Both the position numbers and the translations under genes were made by a program. A DNA stretch of 64,000 nt from positions 186,001 through 250,000 of the forward strand of contig KN817543.1 in NCBI GenBank assembly GCA_000827495.1, given 5' to 3'. This DNA comes from Hypholoma sublateritium FD-334 SS-4 (lineage: Eukaryota > Basidiomycota > Agaricomycetes > Agaricales > Strophariaceae). Position 1 is the first letter of the stretch. The number at the start of each line of letters is the position of its first letter. Shown piece by piece: positions 48,939-59,057 of this stretch. The notes beneath the pieces were generated by a model. That model was not told the DNA's origin and made no database searches. It saw only the letters and a list, made by a program, of their open reading frames with translations.

Positions 48939-50456
48939 TCGGTACGTCGGCCTAAAATTTATCAGTAACTGCAGATACTGACTCGACTCTTCCTTGCGCA
49001 CAGCACAGAGGTCTCTTGCTCGTTCAGAAGATTACATCTAGGCCTGCTAGAGAGTATGCTTCTAATTTCTGTCTTATATATCATACTTTTGCATTGTTTT
49101 TTCTTGGTGTCTCATTTCTTTCTCGATAAACCGTAGATCTGCTGCCCAAACATTTCACAATCCAAAGTTCGATGTACATATTGTATCCATGTTTGACTTC
49201 GCCCTTGATCCATTGACGATATATCTTAATTATTCGCATATGAAAGACCCTGAAGGTATCTTCTTTTACCAAACTGCGAGCAATAGATGTGAGTGAAACG
49301 AGCACCGATAAGTACTGTCGAGATTAGAAATATAGCCAAAAATACTGATACTTAAATTATCGGGCCAATATACTGTTCAAGCGCACTCATGAGTCAAGGA
49401 GCGTCTCGGTGACTCGGTGTAATAATTTCATTGGTTTGGTCCCCTGCGCCTAGATCTTTGCAACGCCCATATTTTTTGAAAATTCAAGCAGCCGCAAAGC
49501 ACCGTATGGAGCGTGATTTCTGCATCAATATAGACTCCAATAGATCGCTCGCGAAGGTGTGAGGGATCTGCTACGATCCGAAAGTTGTTTTGGGAGGGAT
49601 TTCTGAACCTAAGTGGCAGTGAACGTGTAATTGTCAAGTAATTGTATGCATTAGAAAAAACCTGACTTGACTAGTGTATTAAAAAGAAGTTACTGAACTG
49701 CTAAGCCTTTAAGCTCACGAAAGGAACGTTGCATTCCATATAAACCAACGCCAATATCGTCGACTCTAACCCGCTTTATAGCTAGCCTAAAATGAGCGAT
49801 AGGTACTCCAGCAATTCTTGTGTTCGATCTCACTACGAGATAGTGCAATGGAGTGGCACGGCGGAAAATTGAGAACCGATATGCAGGAGGTCCTTTGGCG
49901 AAGATGAGCTACGTGTTGGGTGGTTTGTCCGAGGACCGATACTACGCCACGTACATTTTCGTTGTTTCCGAAACACGCTGCACACCGTACGTTTGTCTTG
50001 TCCCATGCCATAATTGTATGCCAACTTCTAATCAACTTCTAATAAGGGGAGTTATGCGAGAGCACAATGAAAAGAACGACACGAGCACCAATATCGTGTG
50101 TTCTGTGAAAGGAGAATGATGACAACGCCTAGCAACAAAATCAGGGGTCTTTTCTTGTGTATGATGAGCTCAGGACCACTTCAGGTAAGATAGAGCGATA
50201 TTGCTCACTAGACGCTCACTATCTTCGATCTTTTTGCAGTCCAGTCAGTGATTTTGTGTTGATTAGTGGCGCTTCGCGTCTGCGCCGTCAAGTGTTCAGT
50301 GCGCTCAAGGTACGCTTCTGGCGGCAAGTTTGAGTGTTACTTGAGCGCATTCTTGGTGAGGAAGGTGGCGCGGCCTGGGTGCGGGAAGCGCTGACCGAAG
50401 CGGAGTTTCGAAAGACTGCTGCCCAACGAAAATTCAAAGGATGTCTGACAACTCGT
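48939..50456. other. Intergenic stretch
   Basis: This lies between the F-box gene and the tRNA-Pro gene. It holds only short frames, and no domain, repeat or RNA gene is recognised. Confidence 0.4.
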
Positions 50457-50562
50457 GGCCCAATGGTCTAGTAGCATGATACGCGCTTCGGGAGTTTCAA
50501 CCCCGCTTTGGTTTCAAAGCTTTGCATGTGCGTGGTCCCGGGTTCAACTCCCGGTTGGGCCC
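50457..50562 (+). tRNA. tRNA-Pro (CGG) with 34-nt intron
   Basis: The acceptor stem GGCCCAA/TTGGGCC pairs fully. The T stem CCGGG/CCCGG encloses TTCAACT. The anticodon stem CGCGC/GTGCG has one G-T wobble. The loop reads TT-CGG-G, then an intron at 50493-50526 after base 37. The intron holds CCCCG, which can pair with the CGG anticodon as in other eukaryotic pre-tRNAs. Overall it matches the tRNA-Pro consensus (ATGGTCTAGT..ATGAT). The D loop reads AGTAGCA where AGTGGTA is expected, so G18 appears to be A; this may reduce function. A strong T7 terminator follows directly. Confidence 0.85.
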
Positions 50563-50569
50563 TTTTTTT
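50563..50569 (+). terminator. Pol III terminator of tRNA-Pro
   Basis: A run of seven T immediately follows the last base of the tRNA-Pro gene, the standard RNA polymerase III stop signal. Confidence 0.85.
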
Positions 50570-51097
50570 AATCCTCTTTGACACGTTGAAAGAGACCGGC
50601 AGTAATCAGCTATTTTTATTTTTGAAGGGACCAGCGAGCTGGGAGTTCTTCTGCCTGCCAGACTTACATGAAGATCGTAGATTAATATCAGTCAAAGCGC
50701 TCCGTCGAACAGAACTTCGCGCAGCGATTGCGGCTTGAAGTTGGACGATTGGATAATTCCTCAGCAATTTAAGCGTGCATATTTCCCGGGAAAATGGCAG
50801 CGTCTGCGAAATTCTCAGAGTATATCCAAGCTTCAAAACATATCTGCAAGCCGCCCCTCGTACCCTGTAACGTGCGCGTTCCACATATCTAGCCATGAGC
50901 TCATTCGATTTGTTGGACCGGCCCCATGATGTCGGCGCGCTGTTTCGCTCTCAAAATGACTATGGTATCGCGATTTCAACAGCCTGTGCTGTTTGGGCTT
51001 TGCTCGCGTGCTTCAAAATTTACAATGATCCTTTCCTTGACTGAGCTTCTACCTGAAAAGAGCTTTACCCAACGTACAAACTGACATACGTGCTTCA
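50570..51097. other. Intergenic stretch after tRNA-Pro
   Basis: Only short frames are present; nothing is recognised. Confidence 0.35.
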
Positions 51098-52540
51098 TTA
51101 CACTGCTTTGATAACAAGCCTCAACATTGATTGTCGGGGGCGTGTCCGTGCAGGAGACGGCGTGTTTATGACAGCGTGAGTGATGTTACAACGAATGTAG
51201 TCGAATTCGTCCCCTGCGACGGAATCGCGACGTGTTGCGAGCGGTTCCATTACGGCGGGGGCATCGTCATGAGTGGTACACGGACTTGAAACCACACTGC
51301 CATTCCTGCGCCGCCAGTCGAAGTAAGCGTGACTAGAACCTTCGGTCTAGCCTATGCGGAGCGCTGTCGCATATTCGAAGCGGCTTTAGGAAAGTTGAAG
51401 CCTGTCCTATCAACCACGACCTGCACGGTGCCATTTCCGTCACGACACAGTGCCAACGGCACAACCATGGCGGGTGCATCGACATGCAAAACACTGGCTT
51501 GTGCGTCGATCCCGTCATCTCTAACTCTTGCGCCGTCTACTGCAGGAGACCGGGGCAATGTCGAGTTGTCCGCTACGTCGCGAGACGATGGAGCGCTTCG
51601 GGAATGATAGAACGCGTTATGACACCAACAGCGTTCTGCTCCCTCGCGTTTTCCCGGCGCGTTGCGCGCGGTGCAGCCACGGTGGGCGCAGAGGCTGGAG
51701 GGGAACCAGATCTCCTGTACTGATAAATATGACTCTCAGCAGAAGATCAGCCTTGAAGGTGTTGGAAGACGCCTCACCGTTGGCGTCCTTCGTGGCTTCG
51801 CTCTCGCTACGCGATGCTGGAGGCGCGATTACGGTGGGTTCGACCGCATACAGAACACCCACATCGACCTCGGTGCTTCCGTTTTTGGTTTCTCCAGCGA
51901 GGGACGGTGTTGACGGCTTCGTATGTTGGATAGAAAGGTGACAAATTCTACTCATTTGAACGCAACGTGACGGGAGAATTCGCAGGGATGAGTGATTGGA
52001 ATTGAGACGCGGTGCGCACGAGGACACCGCCTAGAATCAAGGATACGTGTTGAAGGAGCGTGTTCATTAATGCAATGTAGAGACGCTCAGGAACTTGGCG
52101 GCTCTTTTGGTGTTGAGGCTGCTTCAGTCGGGACGTGACCTCGAGCACGAACTTCCATGGCCAGATTGGCATTAAATCCACGATCGGAACCAGCTCCCGG
52201 AAGATTCACTCGTTATGCGGTACCATGCTCAGGCCACCAGACGCCCAACCATCATCTCCATGTGCTAAACCAGCCGGCTAGGAACGTCAGCGTATTCCAA
52301 TCCCGAAAGACATCGACCGGCTTGAACCTTACCTGAAAGCGGATCGATCCCGAGCTCTTGCACGACGACCGTAACGATCCTNATGAATGTCGCNCCAAGT
52401 AGGCCGTCATCGTCGATGCNCTTGTCCACCGCGCTCGCGCCATAGCGGCCCCCACANCCGTTTCCACCCTCGCTTCAAGGAGAGCCCTCTGCCGGACGTG
52501 CGGTGTGGTGCACGCACAGCATACGTCGCACGGCATCGCT
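51098..52540 (-). pseudogene. Minus-strand gene relic of unknown function with four repeat modules
   Basis: Several minus-strand segments look protein-coding, but I could not join them into one frame. About 52320-52500 reads YGASAVDKSIDDDGLLG and then FIRIVTVVVQELGIDPLSG, followed by a good donor. About 51950-52180 reads as a segment with a hydrophobic stretch (ALMNTLLQHVSLILGGVLV). About 51130-51900 holds four imperfect modules with the pattern AP(A/T)(V/M)xxPxA: DDAPAVMEPLATRRD, VDAPAMVVPLALCRD, SAPTVAAPRATRRE and VEPTVIAPPASRSE. The modules are in different frames relative to each other, which argues for introns or decay. Four ambiguous bases occur at 52382-52457. The family is not recognised. 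Confidence 0.3.
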
Positions 52541-53402
52541 CGTACCAGCGGTGCTCAGAACTACGTCCAAATAAGGCTGAATGCCGTCAGTTCGGATAGA
52601 GACGGCAGGGAAAGAGCCAGGACATACATATTGGGGGCGGGGGGTTATGGCGGGCGCAACGACGGCCGACAGTTGGTCGTTGAAGTTCAGGTTCTGTGCT
52701 TCCAGCGCTCATGCAGGCTATCGGTAGGCAGTGTTGGACTGAGCAGAGGTACATCGATTTGCAGCGCGCCGCCGGCCCAGTCAGAGCGACAGGGGGAAGG
52801 AGAGAGGGGGGGGGACGGCGATGGACATTGGGCCGAAGACCAGAGGCGTGAGTGCTGCGATAGCGGTGGGGGCGATACGCGTGTGCTCGAAAAAGACGGG
52901 TGGCAGGCGATGCATATTTCGCCGTGGGCAAGCGACACGCGCAGGTCGAAGCGGTGCTGGGCCGGATACAGCCGGATGCCATCACGCGTCCGTCATACTC
53001 GACCGTTTGTCAATTCTCTCTCCTTCGCCGTAGCCTCCTCCCTGTACTTTACCGGTTGAACGGACGAACTGATACATCTATACCGAAGACTGATATCCAC
53101 GCGTAACACGACTGAACACTGCTAAATGCTCTTGCCACGCACACACCGCTCGCGCGCAAATGTCGTTTGTTGATTACGTCGAATATGTAAATTGTATCTC
53201 GCTTGTCTCTACATCGTTGTTTGAACGTCACCTCCGAATGCTGTCACGGTGGTTGAAAACCTGGCTTGTGGCGTGAAGGAATAATTTTCGTTGGTCGCCT
53301 AATGCACTCGATGTAATTTGAGGCGGTGGATCTCGGCGGCACGGCCCGCTACGGAAAAGGCTTCTTTTCCCCCACCGCGACCTCACCTCAGCCTACTTTG
53401 GC
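52541..53402. other. Spacer containing repeat copy B
   Basis: No gene is supported. The spacer includes the inverted repeat copy at 52837-53057 and a G-run at about 52806-52814. About 53060-53400 should contain the promoter of the APH-like gene. Confidence 0.4.
52837..53057. repeat. Copy B of the inverted dispersed repeat
   Basis: The reverse complement is nearly identical to 1-243, lacking the 16-base insertion of copy A. The sequence on both sides differs from copy A's known flank beyond base 243. No terminal repeats or target duplications are visible, so the element type is unknown. Confidence 0.85.
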
Positions 53403-55259
53403 ATGCTCCGCCTTGGGNGGACGAGCTCCGTCGTCTTCAACAAGCTCAAAGCTCCCGCTTCTCTGCGACNGTTTGTCTCTNCCTTCCGGAGCTCCATCTC
53501 CACCACCCGTTCGCTGCCACGTCGCGCCTTTTCGTCTATGACCGAGTCTCCAAACGACCTCTACGACTACACTTCTGGGCGTTGGGTGTAAGTCTCATAA
53601 GNGTTCTTCTAGCGCATAGATATCTGACCTGTCATCTCTATCGTTAAGTTACAACGACGCTCTTCGCCACANGGAGCGGAGGGTCGCCTTCGATGTCGAC
53701 GGGCTGTGTCGACTTGCAGCCGAGTCTGTGCATCAGAGNCCTGCGGATGTCGTCAGCATCTCCAAGCTCGCTGAGGGCGGGTTCAACCGCACCTTCGTCG
53801 TCGCTCTNCACGATGGTCGGCAGGTGGTCGCCCGGGTTCCCTACCCCATGACAGTCCCTGACTACTACGCCGTCGCCAGCGAGGTGGCCACTATCGACTA
53901 CCAGCGGTCCTGCGGGATCCCTGTCCCTGAGATATACGGGTACTCGACCGGCTCGGACAACGTCGCTGGAACCCCGTATATTCTTATGGAGTTCGTTCGC
54001 GGCCCAAAGCTTAGCGAAGTCTGGTCTNGCCTCGGGGACGAGGAAGTCATCTCCGTCATCCGCCAGCTCACNCAGATNGAGGCACGCATGATGGCTCAGC
54101 CATTCCCCGCTGGCGGGAGCCTATACTTCACCGAAGACCTCGAGAAGGTCGCCCCAGGGCTGGGCGTGCCTCTGGANGACAAGCGTTTCTGCGTCGGCCC
54201 GGACACGAAGCTGGCGTTGTGGTATGGCANACGGGCAGGGCTCGACGTACATCGAGGACCATGTATGCCACTCTCCGCCTCTTTGTTATTACGNCCTCGA
54301 ANNAACTGGTATCTATAGACCATAGCNCCGAAGCAGCTCTCGCAGCAGCGGCGCAGAAGGAGATCGCCTNCCTAAAGCGCTCNGGACAACCGCTCCTACC
54401 GCTGCGGCGCGAAAGGAGGCCCAGTTATAAGTACCAGCAGCAGTCGCCATCGGACCACATCGAGAACCTGGAGCGGTACCTCAGCATCACGTCGTCGCTC
54501 GTTCCTAGCGACCCCGCTTTAAGTCAGTTCTACATCCGCCATCCAGACTTCCAGCCGAACAACATCTTCGTGTCATGGGAGCCCGGCTCCGACTGCAAAA
54601 TCATCNGTGTCTTTGACTGGCAACATACCTCTATCCTACCCATGTTTCTCCTCGCTGGCATTCCCCAACGCCTCCAGAACCACGCAGATGGTGCGTCNCA
54701 GTCCATGACGCCGCCCTCTCGACCGGAGAACCTGGACGAGATGAGCGAAGCTCGGCGAGCCGGCGAGGAGTATCGCTACCGTTGTCGCCTCGTTCACTAT
54801 CTCTACNTCAACAGCACGAGGGAGTGTAACCCGCTCCACTACGCCGCCTTTATGGACCGTCTGCACGCGCTCCGTTGCCNACTTTTCCTATANGCTGGTG
54901 GCCCGTGGGAGGGTGAGACCTCCGACCTGAAGGCTGCGCTTATCCAAGCCACGAACAAGTGGGAGGAGCTTACGGGTGGAGGCGTGCCGTGTCCCCTCGA
55001 GTTCGACGCCAAGGACTTGGACGATACGGCGGTGCTGGATAAAGAACTGAGCGAAGCGACCAGGGGCTTCGAGCGCTTACAGTCTATGCACGACGTCGGG
55101 GAGGAGGGCTGGGTNCTGGTTGAGGACTACGAGCGTGCCGTGGCTTTCTTCAAGGAGTGCAAGGAGGAAGCGTTGGCGGGGGTTCAGTCGCCGAAGGAGC
55201 AGGAGGAGATTATGGGTCACTGGCCGTGGGACGACATGGACGAGGATATGTATATGTAA
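53403..55259 (+). CDS. APH/AIM9-like phosphotransferase-fold protein, about 579 aa
   Basis: Kinase-fold protein of the aminoglycoside-phosphotransferase family, most like the mitochondrial AIM9-type proteins of fungi; it is not a drug-resistance enzyme as such. Exons: 53403-53587, 53649-54262, 54319-55259; sum 1740 nt. The N-terminal 45 residues are Arg/Ser-rich without acids, consistent with a mitochondrial presequence. Then follow DLYDYTSGRW, the nucleotide-binding loop SKLAEGGFNRTF, the hinge-type YILMEFVRGP, the catalytic-loop equivalent IRHPDFQPNNIF and the metal-binding FDWQHTS. The C-terminus ends in HWPWDDMDED, a family mark. More than twenty single N bases fall within the gene, so some residues are undetermined, but none disturbs the frame. 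The natural substrate is unknown. Confidence 0.88.
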
Positions 55260-55290
55260 CGACGCGTGCTAGATACTGGGTCCTGCTCGG

Positions 55291-55490
55291 CGACTGATCG
55301 CAGCCCACGCTGTTCGCACGACGCCTGCTTCGTCAACCACGATGACGACGTCGACCAATCCAAGACCCCGCCGTCCACACCGCGCACGACATCGCCTTGC
55401 TCGCTCTAGGTGCGCCCGCCCCGCTGGCCTGATCCACGCAGGCTCTAACGTCGCTCTTCGCGCTCTCTTCGACGCGCACGCGCTGGAAGC
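55291..55490 (+). repeat. Duplicated gene-like segment, copy 1
   Basis: Shares CCCACGCTGTTCGCACGACG and following sequence with 57947-58220. In this copy a minus-to-plus reading suggests the plus-strand peptide HDIALLALG, then a short intron-like GTGCGC...CGCAG, then SNVALRALFDAHALEA and a stop. No known family. Confidence 0.45.
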
Positions 55491-57946
55491 CGCCGACAAT
55501 GCTCTATGAGGCAATCTGCCGTGCCCTCGGCCTCCAGCTGCGCTCCGCCGCCGCCCGCATCGCTCTCCGCCGCCTCCGCCCGCGATGCTTTCTGCACCCG
55601 CGGTACGCGCGCGCGCTACGCCCCTGCATCGACTCATGCAGCGCCATACCGGCACGCACGCACTCCCTCGCTCTAGGTACGCCCACCGCTACCCGTCTTC
55701 GACCGCGCTGACCCCCGCACGTTTCCGCGCAGCCCCCTCTCCGCCCTCCTACGCCCGTCCTGCGCACGCTTCCCACCACAAGCCCCATCGCTACGCAGCG
55801 CCCCTCTCCGTGTACCCCCCGCCAGCACCACGACCTCCGTAATCCCGCGCTCTGCACCCGCAAGCGCGCCGCTCCGCGACCTGCACGGCTGAACAGCCGC
55901 CATTGCCGTCCCTCGTGCGTGCTCGCGCCAGCCGACCGTTTCCCTCACTCATTCCTGCGATACGCCATCCGCCCCGTCCCCGTTCTGCTCTCGTTCGCAC
56001 TCCTTGCCACCCGTCGCTGTGCTGCACGTCGCAGGCCCCCGAGTCCACCTCAGAGCATTTCTCCTGCACACGCCACGAAGCCCAACGCCGCACATCGCGC
56101 TGATATGTCCTCCGCGCCCTCGCCGCCCTCGCCGCGAACGACGCTGACCGCTCTGGTGCACGCTGCCCCCACCGCTGCCCCCACCACCACCTTCCGCGAT
56201 GGACTGAGCGCCTGACGCCCTCTATTTTATTGCACAGCAGTGTAGGCGTTTCGTGATGAGACCGCCGAGTATTCCAGATGCAGCGCCACCAGAAAAACAA
56301 AATAGTGCGCACACACCTTGGACGGACGCAGAGCTCCCGTATCACTGCTGCCTGTGCATCACGGATCTGCCTCTGCCTCTATATTCACGCACGGGCCGAA
56401 GAGCACGAGCACGGCGAGCGTCTGCAATCGGGCGGCGTTCTACTTCGCGCACGCTCGCGGGTCGAGATGCTCCGCGGCCTCAAGATGGAAACTAACAAAG
56501 TCGTGCATAACGACAGCTACATACAGGCGCGCAGACGCCGCCGTCGCTTTCAGCAGCGCGCGACTATTTTACGCACGGACCGTCGACCGCGCCCTGGTGC
56601 ATCGTTACGATGACAAGCAGTCCTCCGCGACCGCCTTGAACGCTGACGTCCACGCCGCCGCCGCCGCCCATCACGACGTGGCCTCCGCCACCCGCCGTAC
56701 CGCGCCGCTACTCCGCCTGCTCGACGGCACACATCCCGGTACTCTGCGGCGGACTGAAAGCGCCGCAGGCCGCACCCGCCGACGCTAATCTTCACGCGCA
56801 CTGAAGTTGGATGTCAACACCATAGTGGACCCGTTGGCGCAGCACGCGTCCATTCTTGGCGACGATTTCGGGCCAGGCGATGTGTAATGCGTCGTGGATG
56901 GAACGCCGGAATACTTAGCTATCCCTTGAAATGGGTGCCATATTTCTCCGCGCGCTCGGGTCCATAGGTCGTCTTATATAACGATGCGGCGCTGAAGGCG
57001 GCCAGACGCGGAGACGCGGTGGATCTCAGCGACGCATAGCCGTCATCACAAGCACTGTAACGTCTTCACAAGACGACCACGCAGCGACGCGCCCCTCGTC
57101 ACCTGTACCCGCGCAAGCTACGACGCTTCCGCCTGGTCCTGCGCCGAGCCAACTTCCATCTCTGAACATGAGCCGTGACTTTTTGTCCTTGGCTCTGTTG
57201 CCGCCGTCGACCACGGAACACGTCCGCGGCCCACCCCGACGACGACCGCCTTCCTGACGCGGCGGCCGTCGTCTGCGCTCACGTACACGAAGAAGCTACC
57301 CACTGAGCCCGCACCCAACACTCGATCTTTCGATTGGGCGGCGTCCTCGCGCCGGGCCGCGTGATGTCCCCACAGCCGCGTTTACCCAAAGCACAGAAAG
57401 ACGATCACAAAGACGAGAAGTGAACACACTCACACAGCCTTAGAGGACGGACAGCTGTCCGGGAGCAAGCAGTTCGCCACGGGCTTTGTCTTTTAATTGA
57501 TATACGTGTACTTACATACTACAATTTGACTACAAAACGCTATTCCGTTTTCACTGGATTCGGAAAAAGGAGAAACGAGTCTTGTGCACCTTAATTCAGG
57601 CGATAATGCAAGCTGCTGACCAATAAGTACAGTTATTTCGATAAGTTTACAGTTGAATTTACGGCACGCAAGACGTACGTAATATTACTGTTATGTATAT
57701 ACAAGTTTCGACTTTCAATTCAACAATTTTCCACTGATTTTGTGTGCGATTGACAGGCAGATGGACAGAGGGGACCCGGGGTGGAGGGCCGCGACGGCAC
57801 GGACGTGCAGCGGGATGCATGTGCGCGGGCGTCGGCGTCGATGGCTAAATGAGGTCAGATGTTGAGCTGGGGGCTGTGAGTACTGGAGAGAGGAGGACGC
57901 CCGGCAGCCTTGCACCAGGCAGTGGATGCTGTGCGCTAAAAATAGC

Positions 57947-58220
57947 CAGGCGTCTGATTGCGGCCCACGCTGTTCGCACGACGCCTTGTTCGTCGACCGC
58001 GATGACGACGAGCCTCGGTCGCGCCAAGAACGTCGCCGGTGGCACGGTGCGGACGCTATCATCCCAGGATCTCGACGGCGACGCTCTCGACGGCCGCATC
58101 GACGCCACCCACGTCATCGCCTCGCTCGCCCGAGGTGCGCCTGCCCCCGCCCTCCTGACCTGAGCCCCGCAGGCGCCACGTCGCTCTCCGCGCTCTCTTC
58201 GACGGGTACGCGCCCGAAGC
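57947..58220 (+). repeat. Duplicated gene-like segment, copy 2
   Basis: Relative of 55291-55490 with an extra internal stretch of about 70 bases. It has the same intron-like signal (GTGCGC...CGCAG). After it, one base is missing relative to copy 1 (GGCGCCACGTCG against GGCTCTAACGTCG), so the downstream frame differs. At least one copy must therefore be non-coding or decayed. Confidence 0.45.
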
Positions 58221-59057
58221 CTCTGGCCTCGCACTCTGAGGCGTTCGCATCGCTCGCACCCATCAGCTGCGCTCCGCTAGCAATGCTGTCGGTACTAGAG
58301 CCAGAAGGCAGCCTCGCGCGCAACGCGTTCCTGAATCGACGAACGCAGCAGTCGGCGCATTACCTCTCCGCCTGCCGCTCTCCGCGCCCTGCGCGCAACG
58401 CATGTATCCACGCGTCACGACACATACCAGTGTATCCGTGAACATCAGCCTGCTGAGGCACGGCCTCGTTGAGAACAATTTCGTCCTTCACTTCTTTAGC
58501 ACTTCATATAGTTTAACCACGAAAAGAAGGTGTTCATGTCTACTTCAAGGTGTGGCGAGGTATCTCGGCACGGCTGTGTGGACATCATGCGGGCTCATCT
58601 AGCGTACTCGGGCATAGGAAGAATGCAGTGTACATGTGCGGTGCGCGATGCCCCGCGTAGCCTACATATTTAATCAGCGTGCATTGAAGGCTATGTGGTA
58701 TAATCTCGTTCCGAGTATGTCGTGGAAAAACTGGATATACGTAGCCCACCGAATAGTATGGAATGAGAAGCTTGTCATCATCCTCATATCACTCCTGTGC
58801 TATGCTGTAGCACTTTTGCTGATTCTGAGCGTAATTTGACAGCTGAATGCGCGGTGCGCCGTTGTACACATATAACGAGAATGAACGTGCACTTGAGGCA
58901 CTGTCCGTCATCCATCCGGAGGATTCCTGACAATGTGTTCCGACAATAGCTACAAGACCCCGGCTTATGTCCAGCGACTTAAAAGCTAGGGGCTTTTTCA
59001 GAACGTTGACCAACGTCCGGCATTTCTCTCCTACCATCACTTTCCTTCTTCTCCACA

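Larger units (their letters stand above)
55260..59057. other. Gene-poor, pyrimidine- and GC-rich stretch
   Basis: No gene is supported. Two related segments (about 55291-55490 and 57947-58220) each resemble a short exon-intron-exon unit. Large frames at 55500-56790 on both strands are composition artefacts without domains. About 57420-57720 and 58440-59050 are AT-richer and quiet, and the end should contain the DUF2235 gene promoter. Confidence 0.45.

Noticed and set aside
53403..55259. Reading the APH-like gene as an antibiotic-resistance gene
   Set aside because: The motifs and C-terminus fit the fungal mitochondrial AIM9-type group. The APH fold alone does not imply drug modification.
56278..56788. 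Overlapping plus-strand frames of 111-156 codons
   Set aside because: Three frames are open at once in GC-rich sequence and none has a family motif.
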